A stretch of DNA of 64,000 nt from Ascaris suum (taxonomy: Eukaryota > Nematoda > Chromadorea > Rhabditida > Ascarididae), in NCBI GenBank assembly GCA_013433145.1, contig CM024172.1, positions 3,791,213 through 3,855,212 on the forward strand, in the 5' to 3' direction. The stretch's first letter is position 1. Every line of letters starts with the position of its first letter. The notes beneath the pieces were generated by a model. That model was not told the DNA's origin, made no database searches, and saw only the letters and a list, made by a program, of their open reading frames with translations. A program made the position numbers and the translations under genes. Positions 25,328 to 38,500 of the stretch are shown one piece after another.

Positions 25328-28300
25328 TCAAAAAAATGAGCATCTCATGGGAAAAGCTCCGAAACGGTTCTCACTTAGGATGGCGTTGTAAAGTTTCTTG
25401 CGAGCTCCCATTGTCGACACACCGATATCCTTGAGATTCTGCTCGTCGAGCAGCAAGAACGCCTCCATATCAATCTGAAACACGCATTGCAAAGTACTGT
25501 GATATGAGAACACTGGTTTCAAATTTTTACTGGATTGTTGCAAACTCAGCATAATAGATCGGTAAACGTGAGGCTAAGCAAAGAAGACAGCTATCGTAAC
25601 ACGCTTTCTTGTTATCGACTTATGGCACACGGCTAAGGAGTGCGTTTCAACGACATATTTCAAGAATAGTGGAAGTAAGGCTGTCTAATTTTGCACAGCT
25701 TGCAATTTTATTGCATCAACATACTGCAACACAACTCATAGGTGCCGGTCGGTCAATAACATCAACCTTGCTGCGCCATGTTTTCATTATTTCAAGTTCA
25801 CAGCCAGCAATAAGCAGAGATGTAATAGTGGTCGAGAGTTTTTTCTGTTTTAATTTGTATCGACGAACGAAATGCGGCGGGTTGTTCTCCCTCTTTAGAG
25901 AAGAGAGGGGAGGGTGCGACACATGTAATGTGGCGTTTTCTTCACCTTTTGCTGTACGCAAAGTACACAAAACATAAAAAGTGCAACGACAGTTTCCTCT
26001 AAAAGAATCATGTTAATGAACAACAAAATGGATATCCAAGCAGAAATTTTCCGCAAAAATTCAAACGAGCAGGCCAACTTTGCTCATTTGACCTCATCGC
26101 CCATAATAAGCATTGTTTTATTTTCCGTTTCCGTTTATTATGTCATATACACATTCTACGCATAGAACAGTCATTATTGAATAGATGTAAAGTAAGAAAC
26201 CTCTTGATCACGGAACTGTGCGAGGTACTCACTACAACCAAGCTGTGCCAACACCATTGCGGGATCGACGAAAACCCGAATGTCCCACAAAAAGTCGTTG
26301 CCGATTAAAGGGGATGATTCGAATATTCCAGCAGATGCAGAAAAATCTGAAAATTCATCCTCATATAGTGTGGAAGATTATAAACGCCATGCGTGACAAA
26401 AAATGAGCAAATTCATGCCTCTATAGGAGCAATTCACGTGCAGATACGACACAAGCGAACACGTCTTTCCTTCACATGCTCCATAGGATTCTATTGATTA
26501 TCCGCTGAATGTCGCTATGGACACCGACCACGTACGATTACACGTTCGAACCCGGATCAGTACGCGGTCGCGTACGTCTCGCCCTCCAGGCATGCAGTTG
26601 GAATAAAGGTTTGTTAGAGCTGAGAACAGAAATGCAAAGAGACCTCGCTTTGTGCGACGTCCGATGGGTGGCTGAGGAGGAGACTGTTGGAGATGGGTGA
26701 GGTTGTGGAATGAAGATGAGCTGAGCAATGAGTTCGAGTTCGAGTTTGAACTATCATGTGTGCCTACATCGGTGTGTTCGTCCTCTTCCAACACTGATGC
26801 AAGTCCCATCGATGGTGTTAGAGAGCGGTGTACCTGAGAAAAAAGCGTTTTGGAGGCGTGGAGATAAGGACAGTTCGAGTAGACTGTTCGGGTTAGCGCC
26901 GATGTTGGAAAGTGAATTACGTATCAAAAAGATGCTTCCGTTCACCCTGGTTTACTATTCATATTACTGGTAGAAGCAGTGTTTCTGATGTCTATCAAGA
27001 GAGTCATCTATACTACATTGAAAGGTGTCTAGTTAATTTGAAGCAAAACAAGTTTACTTCAATGTTCTTCGCTTCTTCTACTGTTGAACAAGGAAGAAGG
27101 AAAATTTTGTTCCTTGGTGAACAGGTTTCTTAGCGAAATGAATTTACTGTTCCAAAGACAACGTTAGTGAACAATGAAAATTCCTCGTGTTTGCCAGCAG
27201 TAGAGGACTAATTGCTTCTAAAAATCATATCTCGAACTGTAAAGTATGAACTGTGTTCACAAGCGACGATGAAAGTAACTCAACTGCACCATCAGAAGGC
27301 TTGAAGGGAATGCCGGCTTCAAAGAAATCGTAGAAATCACTCAACTTTCTAGGCAGACCAACATTCCAATGAAGCTATTCCTTGCTGAGACGCTTCACCG
27401 ACATGAGTGCCTCCGACCTAAGCGAGTGTGCTGGGAACGAGGTGTGAATAGTATTTTTAAATAAATATTTTCTCACTGCATACGATTGTTAAAAGAGAAT
27501 TTTCAACGGTGTCCATGAAAAAAAACCGTTTCATTTCTTTAGTTTATGCCGGAAATGACGCCAAACCCTCCTCCAGAACACTTAAAATTCCAAGTGTGTT
27601 TTCTACCACTTGGAGGGCCTGCACTTTTGGATTTCTTCCGTGCATCTTAGACAGCGAAAGTCACGGACTTGTTAAGCATTATAAGAAATTAATATTGCAT
27701 GAGACACTGCATGGACCTCACCGTCGAATCATTGAGCATGGAGTCTTGAGGTAATATCGGACGGCCTTCATACGTTGGCGAGTTGTCAAATAAACTCAAA
27801 CCACTTTTAAGGATTTCTGCTGGTAATGAGTTACTGAAGCCATAGCCTGCCCAGAAGTCTGTTGGATGGCGAACAGAAGATGGAGTAGTGTCATATACAG
27901 CTGAAAACACTGCAGCAGTCCGCATGGAAGAGAAAAGAAAAAGCTAGTCAGATGGTATTTTAGTGCGCTGTAAAAATGCAGCGCATCTGAACTTAGCAAA
28001 GTCAGAGGCAAATAAATCGAAAAAACACTGGAAAACAAATAAATTTTAACTGGATATAGCGGGAAGGAATATTATTGAGAAAAACTGTTGCCCGATTTTA
28101 ACCGAAACTTTCATTAATGTATTTGGGACAACAGGACAAGAGTAGCGTCAAGCATGTAGTGTTTATGCAATCGACGTACTATAGCAACTGCGTCATTAAA
28201 TGAAGAAATAATTTACCACGATTTGCTTTAAGTAGAAGCTGTTCTCTTGTCTGGACACGTTCCAGCTCACTGAAAAGGACATAATTAGAAGAATATAAAT

Positions 28301-31300
28301 GCAAAATCCTTTTTTACCTGAAAGACTGGTGGCTCATAAAGATATGTCCCACGGTATGTGTCCTACAACCACTCACTATCAGGTAACTTGGTCAATAGAA
28401 AACACTGAAAAGTACTGCGTAATGCTCTTAAAAAATGGAGCCGCCTTTAAAAGAATTTTTTATGCCTACAATAGAACGAATACACTGAAATTTTATAAAC
28501 TGCCACTGAGGAAAAGCAAGGCTCCATCGAAAAAAATTTTTCCCTTCAACAAACACCAAATTTTAAACGCTTTCATCGGAAATATCGGTGTAGAAAGTTT
28601 GCACACATAAAGCTTTGAGATAAAACTTGTTAAGATTAATGCCTCCTCTTTTGATCGATCCGTTTCACTCCGGTCAAAAGGGAATGTGCAATTGGTGAAT
28701 CGGCTGGATTCGGTGTCACCGATGAAAATACACCCTGAAATTCGCGTGATTCAGTTAGTCGTGTTTAAAGTTCTTCAAAATATAGGAAGATCTTCGGGAC
28801 ATTCACTTATGCAGTGAGATAAACCGGCGCTTCCTGCAGATGCGTATCATGCGCGCTCACAATTTCCCCTTTGATTCTTACAACTAGCAGTTTTCATCCA
28901 TATTTATAGCGGAATAGCTATCGGTGTGAAATGTGAGAGTTTTTCCGCCATTAGAGCTCCAGAAATTTCTTCACAGTTCAAGATCTACGTCAACAATGGT
29001 ACGGGATGTTGTTCAACGGCCACAACATGCGCAAAGTCGTTCCCACTCTGAAGTTGCCAGACAGACAGACAAAGACGCCTACATAAATGCATTCGGACAC
29101 GATGCTGGAAAAATGATCTTCGCAAACATAAACTCGTCAAAGCCAATAAAAATCATTATTTATAGCACAGTCTTCAAGAGCGATTTAGCATCGTCAAGTC
29201 TAATATGCGTTTTTCCGGTTTGCGCCACTTTACGCCGGCGAACCAATAATAAAGGCGCATCACGATGTCGGCAACATTCATCAAATGTAGGGTTTTCGCT
29301 GAAAAACTCTTTACACGTAAACTTTCAATCAACCGACCAAAGCAGTGTAGTATCCTATGATAGTAACTTCAAGCGACGCAACCAGCCATAACTTTCAACG
29401 ATCGTTTTCGAAATCCAACAATTTTAACGCTACTTCCCTATGATTCTTTATACCTACCAATGGTCAATCGAAAGGAAATATTCTCTTACAACTAGGTATT
29501 GCTCTCGACCGCTGCTATGTGGTGCGCCGTTGTCATTGATTCGCTCTTTCTGATGCCTTCCTTTCCCGTTATTAAGCGAACTTATGAAAGTTTTGAAGTG
29601 CAATAGTCATCTTTCGCATCAGTACCATTCACAACGAATTCAATCTTCGAACCGATATTGTATTCACGCTGCAGTGGTCAGATGGACGATGACTTTCGGT
29701 AGAGCTTCCCTTTAGTCTTAATTGCACACTGCACGAACGCAGTGACAGAGTTGAAAATAGCGATTTCAATTGCGGTAACCTTTTCTGTTTTGGGTGCGTC
29801 AATCAGTGCGTCGGCGAGTGTTGATTGATGGCTGCAAAGAGAGTTCGCCACATTTCCTTCCATTTGCTTCTGCATCATCGACGAGAAGTGCGCAATGCTG
29901 TCCGCTGACAACGACGCTGAAGTCAATATGGATTGATGCGAGCAAGGTGCTCGATAGAACAGAAGGAAGGAAGGTACTGTTTAAGGATGAACTAATGGAA
30001 AAGTTATTTTGCAGGTAAAGAGTCGTGCGTTACTGCAATATATCTAATCAAGGTGACCAGTTCTAGAAGCTTCAAGCGGTAAAAAATAAAATGTGCACAA
30101 TGAGGATTTAACATTCCAGTGTTGCGACGACTCACACAAACCTTTCACCAAAGATCGGTTTCGCTCCGTTCCCCGACTGCTACGAGGGAAAGTGCCGTCT
30201 TACGCCAATAGCTATATCAAATTCTTCGGAGTTATAAGTTCAAAAACTCTCTGGAAATTGTACATCTCCATTGAATTTGCCTTTATCCATTGTTATGAAG
30301 TCCTCACACATCAACACTTTCTTCGACAGAATTTTTTCAGGACATTTATAGTGTGAAATTGAGCAAAATTCCACACATGAAGAAATTTGCTTAGTATGCA
30401 AAAAAGTATTACGCCGGTGTTGTGGCAAATCACAAAGAAGCTGTTGCGCTTCAAAACGAAGGACATCGACCATTCTACGAGTGTTTCCGTTCTTAAAATT
30501 CTGGAACGCATCAGGTACGGCATCTGAGACGTTCTGGACCACCTTCAGAATACGATCACGCGCCGCATACAAACTCGACACATTTGATTCAACACCGCCC
30601 AGCACTATGAGCTGAAAATAGCAATTATAACGTTGACTACACGAATAGTCATATGGCAACAGGTACTGGTCAGCTTCCTTTGCCACTAACAATACTTGAA
30701 GGAAAGCTTGGAAGAGCGCGTTGTGATTACGTATTGAAAACGTGCATAAATCTTCGCCTTTTCAGAGATGTTCATTAATCTCTAGTGATAGGGTTTTGTT
30801 CGAAAGAACAAACCTTTGTGGGGAGCTTCCAATTCATTTCAATTAATTTTTACACCTTTATTAGCATTGAGCAAAAGAGACAACAGCTTGTTTCAAATCG
30901 AAAAGGCATTCAGTGCAAAATTCAACAGCGAAATAATGAAAAAAGCAACAGAGCAGCTAAATTTGTGATAACAGCCAGTGAAAATTTTCACTCGTCATTC
31001 CATCGCTGCAAAAAATTCAATTTATTGTTTTCGGCAAAGAAGATAAAGAATTTATCTTTTTTGGTTCATCGGCAATGAAAAGTGCCATAAATTAGAGAAA
31101 AAAAAGCAATAAGAAATGATGAAAATCTGCGTACGTTGTTTTCAAAATATCGCTCACTTACAGAGACATTACTGAAGTTCTGATTTTTCCTCCACTTTTC
31201 GTTCATTGTGACACCGAATTCCTTCTCAATGGATGATTTGTCAACAAGGTCGTAATCTGATTCCACCACTCTATCGAAATGAAGTGCTACTGGCATTAGA

Positions 31301-34300
31301 CCCTTAAAATGCTTAAATTTAAACAGGGAAATATAATGCAAACGATAGAATGCTAGAGCTGATGAATTATACGCCACCTAACACTCTATCTCGGCCTAAA
31401 TATCATTTTCTCAGTGTTCCATATATATATCAAATTTTTGTCTCGTATTAATCCTTGCCATGTCAAAATGTAAACTTGCAATGGAAACTCGCACAGATTT
31501 TGCGAGAAAAACTCTCGTTAAGTTATAAATGGATACAATACTGGATCATGCTGAAGTAATGAATGTGAAGTGTTATTAAATGCCTCATTAAAGAGACAAA
31601 AGAAGCATGAGGCGGAGTGAAAAAAAGAGCGAGCAGTAATTGAAAAAATGTTGCAATGGCTAGCAGAGGTATCGCAATGGCACGTTTCATGTTTCATTTC
31701 AACATTTTCTTAGTACAACAAAAAAGCAAAACTCACAATGATATATTTTCTGGCAATAATAACACCAGCAATGGGACCAGTGATTATTATAGCTGCACCC
31801 TCACATGCATTCATTGCACACTGTATGCTTGTGGAAGTCTGTTGGGCAACACATTGCAGTTGTTCGGCTCTGTCTTCACCTATTACATTCGAACGCAACG
31901 ACGAACGTATGTTAAGCACTGTTTGGCACATAATGCTGCCCTCTCCCTGAAAACTCCCAAAAACGCAGATGTTTTTGAAAAGCACCTTTGGGCAAACTAA
32001 AAAGGCCTCCCGAAATGAGAGGCATTAACTCTAGTTAAAAATAGATATTAACACGAATCGTGTAATCTTATGGCTACTAAAAAAGCTCCATTTAAGTCTG
32101 TTCATCCGCGAAGCTTTCATGGTAAAATGGGTCCAATTTACATAACGCCGTTTATTTTTCAGCATACCATCAATGCTCGAGAAGTATTCAGTAAGCTGCA
32201 CAAGTTTGATAAACTTTCACAGAGTGCTCAATTATCGATCGAAATGTGGTTGAAAGTGAAGTACAGTAATGGAACAGATGGAAATAGCGTGCAGCATTTC
32301 CCTGAGAACAACGTACGCTAGCTGCTTTTGATCGGCTGCGATTCTAGCAAATAAACTGGTGCTTCACTCGCAAATTACATCGGACTGTTCTGCAGCCGGA
32401 GACATTTTTAAACCACGTTTGTTTACCGGCATAAAGAAATAAACTAGGCGATCACGTATCTTTTTGTGGGATAATATTTGTTAGAACTTATAAGCTGTCG
32501 TTTTTATCACCACAAAAAATGCAAGAGCCGTCCACCCTTTGGGTGGATATGGCCGTGTTTTATGTAACTTATATTCGAAGTTCCTCCTTTCTTTGTGCTT
32601 AAGGCATCGCTTTGAGGCTGCAAAAAGTTATCGAAAATTGTCGCTCACCTATCATTTGATCTGTGATCCCTACCGTCATCTAGGTAGACAATTTAACTAT
32701 AAAAGCATATCTGTTCTTTGGTTTGTCAGAAGAAAATGCACTATAGATGATGGTATTATAATGGTTAAGCTTTATGCAGCAATTTGAAGTGAGGCCTTGG
32801 AGCATATGGATTTTACCAGTTCTTCGTGCACTACTCTCATTCATTACGCAGGAACCGGATGAGCGCCTTTAAAAGTGTCTGAGATGCGAAAATGAACCTG
32901 TATTTGGAACATCTCGGCCAGAACCATCACTGCCTTAACTATACCGACTTCTTGTTGTTGCGTTCCTCTTATGGTGCAATTGATAGTGCCATTGTAGTTC
33001 TCGCGGAAGGTAATAAAAAGTTCAGGCATCCCAATCGTTTTCTGCACCTCATGAAGCGGGTATCGGCAAGAGCTCGGCAGATCGAACGAGATTGAAAGCG
33101 GTGACAGATTCTGAAAAAAATGGCACTAAGGATTTCATTAAACAAAAATTGCACAGAATGCTCCATATTCTCATGAATGTTTGCTGATATAGAGGGCAGC
33201 ATCACTACCCTACAACACATACCGAAATTAAACCAATGAGGAATAGAAAGGCCTCCACCATCTGGCAAAAAGCTGACTTCAGTGAATATTCTCTCCAGTG
33301 CAAAGACAACAAACGCCGAAACGCAGTGATGGCTTACTTACACGTAGGCATTTGCGTGCTTTCTCCACCTGTCCAACGGACCCAGATATGGAGACCTGAA
33401 AGTAATTTCTTATTGCAAACCTTTGTAAGCAATGACTGTTCTCCTCTAGGATGCAAATCTGCAAAAATAAGAGAAGATGACTAAAAACGCTGGCCAAAGA
33501 CACTACTTTCAGCTTTCTCGGATGTATGCAAAATTGCGCCCTCGCCAATGGCACCTAATGCAACTTCACTCGCCATTTCAAACCACAAAATTAAAAATTT
33601 CGAGCAAGGTTGAGAACCTGGGGAATAGAGAACTAAACAATCCAGTACAGGCTATTGATATTAAAAGTCTTCGATCCTTTTTTCACTTGTTTTTTTTAGC
33701 AGAATCGTTAGCATTAAAAAAATACGTGCAGCGCTATTAGCGAACCGTTATGCGCAACCGAAGATGATCGGCATTTTTCGAGCAAATGAAGTATAAAAAC
33801 GCTGATGGTCCATGAGTAGTCCGAGTACAGTTGCACTTCGCTAGGCTGTCTATTCGATGGCAGCTTCTGATAATAACCGCAAAATGCATTCTATTAGTGC
33901 AGTTTCTAAGAATCGACACGTAGATAAGCGTCTTTAGCCGTTTTTGATCCTCGTCTTTTCACTACTTCAATGCCTCCTTTGGCAGCCTTCAAGAACTTTT
34001 TATTGCTGTCCTCGGTCTAGATTTATTTATTGTCTTCGGTCCATTTCCTAGCGATAAGACAACCACAGCCATTATTAATACAACTCTCTTCCTCCACCCC
34101 AAGCTGCTGAGTGCTGTAGCTGAAATAGCAGCTCAACAGACATCTGTGTAGATACAAAGTTTGTAATGTTCACCTGTAATCAAGTTTCTCGAAGTGACAA
34201 AAAGTGCTTCGTTGTTTCTGAGCGTAGAGGAATTTACGAAGAAAGCGATCACCTGATTGTTTTTTTCCATGTCGTGGTTTTTGTTCGAGTCTGGGAAATG

Positions 34301-37300
34301 TATGTGACACATCGTCTCCCGCATAATATCCTGTGTGTTTTTTCCCCTTCTTCCAATGATTTTCGAGTGCTCCGTATGAGGTATTTCGATTTTAAGTGTT
34401 ATCCTATCGCGCTGAAAAAAAAAACAAATATGTGAATCGAATTTCAAAAGAAATAGAGCATTTCAGAGAGAGATTTTGAGAAACTCAGTTAGAACCACCT
34501 TCAACGGTGATAATATCTCAAAAATTGGTCAAATGATTTATTTGGACAAAAAGTTTATTTTCGCGAATAATTCGGGCAAATATAGTAAAATGGGGCGATC
34601 ATTGCTCATAGAATACCATCCATGAGAGGAATACAATTCTATATGACATTGCCTAATTTCTTGTTGGTATGAAACCGAGTATCATATCTTTTAAGATAAT
34701 TTCCACCACATAACCGCCTTCCAAGCTGCCTGACAAGTATCGCACACTGATTCCCGTATTTCCTTTGAAAAAGTTATCCTTTTGTACTAGCTAGATTCTC
34801 CAATTTTCCAGTCACTCCGCCACTGTGCCGATCGCACAGCAGACAGCCGTCTCCTTATGTGCTGGCTTCTCTATGATGGAAAGTCACATAGTGCTAGCAC
34901 TACATTCCTCTCAAAACATTCATAAACTTTGCGATATGGAATCGCAAAATGGTGCGCGAATATAACTCTATCCCGTTAACCCTTCGGAATATCGCATTCA
35001 GATATGTTTATTTGCAATAATGCTAGCTGGATTAGCTGAATATTCTCCTATTAACGTTCACCTTAATTTTGAGCATCGACGCAATGAGTTGCCTCGCGCA
35101 GTTGACTTGCTCTGCAGTGCCGAGTACTTTCACAAACGGATCTGAAATAGTACTTGCCTCATAAAGCAAACAACGTTCGGCATCTCCTAGCTTCTGCCCT
35201 AATAGCGAACGTCCTTCTCTCTAGGAAAGTCATCATTCAGTCGCAATCCCATCTTATCCTCGCGGATTCATTCGTGTTTTGAGACTTCCTCCCACCTGAT
35301 ATATGCTGATGCGCTCAATAATCAAGCGGATGATTTTTTAATAGAGCGAAAGGTTTTCAAATTGGATCTTTGGAATCAGTTGAAAAAAAGCAGAATTTCA
35401 GTTAGAAAATCACTGTTTTTTACGATAAGAGAATGCTGCGAAAGAGCAAATTATCAGAGATAGCGTCAGCAACCCGGATATAACATCACGGAAGGGTCAT
35501 ATGAAGCCGTGGGCTGTTAATTGAGAGGCGAACCTTTCTTCGTTTTTGCTCCAATTTTCAGTCGACTCGGCCATGAGATGAGAGCACCGGAAAGTTCGCT
35601 TACCTGCAACACTTTCAGCAGTTATTAACCTCTCAGCAATCATTTTCACGTTATTAAACCGATATATCACAATATATTTTAGAAGCAAACGAACAGCCAT
35701 TCGAAATCAAATACCGATCTCTATAATGCAGATTTATGTTAATTGCATTTTTCTACGCCATCCCTCCTCTCTTTGCCCCGTGTCCGATTCAAGAGCGCAA
35801 CTTCTTTTTCTACACCATTGTAGCTTATTTTTAACTTTACAAGCCGGAAGACCTATAATTCTTGTGAGTTTTTGAAAAGAGTGCACTTCTAGAGAAGAGC
35901 AGGGCTGTGAAATTGTATCCTAAGAGCAGGGAGGTCATGTAATTGCACTGGATTTCTGCAATCTTTCAACGCGATGAACATAGCGTGATATAAGTCACTT
36001 ACATCCAATATGTATGCATATAAGGCATTAAAAAATCATAAGCTTGCTGATGAAATAAACTAATTCGAAAGCTTAGCGCCTATACAAACAGTTCGAATCA
36101 TATTCCAGACTAGGCTCCCTCAACCGTTGCAACAATGCACACTCTATTTTCGTAAAAAAATTTCAACTTGCCTCCTTATGGCTCAAAGGGGCACCGCAGA
36201 GAATTTATCATCGGACTATATTGCTGCTGTTAAAAAGAAATCGACATACAAATGCTTCAGTTGAGTCTATGAAAAAAGGAATTCTAAGGTCATTAAGAGT
36301 TGGAATACATCAAGAGAATAATGTGTATTTTCTCTGAGTGCTAAAAATTTCAAGCATTCCTTCAAAAGTTTTTTGTCCGAAATAGAAAATTTTTTATGAG
36401 AGTCTTTTTACTCAATGCAAACAACCAACATAGTAAGAAAAATGAGATGCATTATTTGCAATGATTGAAGAATTTCTTCTTGAGCAATAATTAAGTCCTA
36501 ATCTGCAAGAGCGAAACAAAAAATCAGTTCACTTGCATACAAAAACCGGTTAGCGATTTCTTTAAACAACTCTAGAGCTGATATTACCTAGAAATATGTG
36601 AGAACGAGTAAAAAGCAAAGCAACGAAACTATAACCTTCATGAAGAAGTCCTCGGCTGATGGCAAATGCTTATCCGACCCGTACAATGGCTCACCTGTAA
36701 TTAAAATACGTTATTGCTGCATTGAGTATTTCATATTTGAAACAATGTAATCTGAAAACAGTTTATTACCGCTTCGCTTGACAGTGAGAGAGATTTTGCC
36801 ATCGATCTAATGAAAAGAGATCCGTATTCACAAAAAAAAATTCTTCATTATACAATTGACACCCGAACTAGATATTAGAACATTGCCTGAAGAGAAGTAT
36901 GAAACGAATTCACGTTGTTGATCACATATTTATATCGCTTTCCCAAATGAATGAAATAATGAACGGCCGAGTGAACGAACGGCTGACCTCACCGAGCATC
37001 TAAGACTTCGAAACATAATAGGTACTGGCAAAACGGCCTTTTTATCGGCACCTTCACAGAAATTTGAATTGCCACCCACGCCCATGTGTGTAGAAAATTC
37101 ATTTTCTTTTACCTGTCAAGATACCTTAGAACAACAGAAACCTTCCAATACTGCGGAACACGTGAAGGTTGACCAATAAACCGTCGATCAACTGCTTTTG
37201 TACAGAGCAGAGAAATGACGGTCGTGGGATAGAGCAAGCTCTCTACAAATGCCTTGAGGCAAGGATCGGTGGCCATAAAATAAGAATACGCGACATCAGT

Positions 37301-38500
37301 GTGCGTGTAAGATTTTCACTCGAGATTCCACCCTTACGAGGGTCGGTTCGGACCGTAGCTGTGCGGAGTCCGACTGCGAGGTGTCTCGGCTATAAAGTTT
37401 CTGGCGCCCGTTCGCGTGCAGATGGCACCATTCGTCCCAGTGTGCAGTCGAAGTCATACCTCCTCTTCCCCTCCCCGCCTTCGTGCAATCACATCCGCCT
37501 TACTATCGTTGATTTTAACGACGCATAATAAAAAAAAACTGAACCTCTCGTCTCCTTGCCAAATTACGCAGCATTTGGTCGAGCCTCGAATGAGAAAGGA
37601 ATTGCCTTTCCTCGGGGACAAATCAAGGGTAGAGGGGCAAAACAGGGCTCAAGCCGTAACGCAGGAAAGAACTTCAATCCTCGGCAGCTGAGCAAATATA
37701 ATAATCTCTTGAATCATGGCCGCCTGCGAGGACGGGAAGAATCGATGTTTGATTGATTCCTTCTTCCACTCAGTTGAAACAGTATCTCTAAGGCGCATGA
37801 TGTAATATATCAGTGGCCCATCAAATACTGATGAGAACACCAGGAAAAAAGATAACAGCTTCATTAGACATAAGCGACATATATATTTGAAGATTTACGC
37901 TGGAGACTGACATCAATGTTCTCAAACATTCCTGTTCGTTCATGGTGCCTATACCCATGATTACAATTTCTTTTGCGTTATTAAGGCAAGTATTTGCATC
38001 CAATAGTCAGCAAACAGGGACCGCGCTGACAAGGCGTTCGGCGTTTGGGAGAGCATTTCCATCTACTATAATAGTATGGACAGTGAAGGAATGAAGCAGA
38101 GGATTTATTAGTATCGTATAGAATTGGTTTTAATTGATCCCTCCGAGTACCTCTCTCAACGTCTGTCTGCGCCAAAATCTGGCGACTGCAACTGCCGAAT
38201 AATGGTTGCTCAGTTCCGAACGATTCTTCTTGAGTAGGTTAACAGCTTCGGCTAGATTATACGGCGTGCTTATACATGGCCACAGACGGAATGTGTCTGA
38301 TAGAAGGGAAGTGATTTATATATATATATATGGAGAAACTAGCAAAAGAACATTTAGGAATGCACGCTACCCGTGATCATCGCCTCAAGTCGCTTGCGAT
38401 CCACCTGAATGCGCTCTTCCATTTGACCATCGACGAGTGAAGTTTGCGGTGTTGCGCTATCATTTCTTCCACTCTCACATACACCATCCTCGTCATTCAT
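25328..38500 (-). CDS. bcc-1: Bicaudal-C homologue: multi-KH and SAM domain RNA-binding protein, 18 exons
   Basis: Bicaudal-C proteins bind mRNA 3' regions through KH domains, polymerise through a SAM domain, and repress translation with the CCR4-NOT deadenylase. Exons (minus): 38500-38371, 36694-36636, 35603-35534, 35141-35062, 34411-34253, 33395-33342, 33110-32898, 31946-31737, 31302-31162, 30611-30413, 29916-29780, 28734-28643, 28362-28318, 28269-28217, 27900-27722, 26833-26644, 26346-26201, 25474-25328 (stop). Phases all agree, giving about 767 residues; human BICC1 is somewhat longer. ATG 38500 directly follows an in-frame TAA. Landmarks: ERIQVDRKRLEAM (exon 1); WPSRLKIGAKTKKD (exons 3-4); KH with HTEHSKIIGRRGKN and CHIHFPDSN (exon 5); KH-like repeats (exons 6-10); TDFWAGYGFSNSLPAEI (exon 15); SAM at about 697-755 with QEIDMEAFLLLDEQNLKDIG. 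The third KH has GEDR instead of GXXG. Exons 10-13, in the weakly conserved linker, are the least certain; exon 12 would need a GC donor. A further linker exon between 29780 and 28734 cannot be excluded. Confidence 0.9.
37169..37756. other. GC-richer patch inside intron 1 of the Bicaudal-C gene
   Basis: This part of the 1.7-kb first intron is more GC-rich than its surroundings and holds overlapping plus-strand frames of 119, 91 and 66 codons. None shows a family motif. It may be an unrecognised repeat or a regulatory element of the host gene. Confidence 0.3.

Noticed and set aside
26515..26575. GTTCGAACCC resembling a tRNA B box
   Set aside because: No A box, acceptor stem or anticodon arm at proper spacing on either strand.
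28933..29391. 152-codon plus-strand frame inside the Bicaudal-C gene
   Set aside because: No motif, antisense to an intron of a well-supported gene, and no splice or start context; probably chance.
35167..35235. Minus-strand exon LLGQKLGDAE before the PFVKVLG exon
   Set aside because: Superficially similar to KIGAKSKKD, but the exon at 35603-35534 reads WPSRLKIGAKTKK with matching phases on both sides.
36770..36806. Small minus-strand exon IDGKISLTVKRSG in the Bicaudal-C gene
   Set aside because: It starts in phase 0, while exon 1 ends in phase 1 and joins exon 36694-36636 directly; including it breaks the frame.
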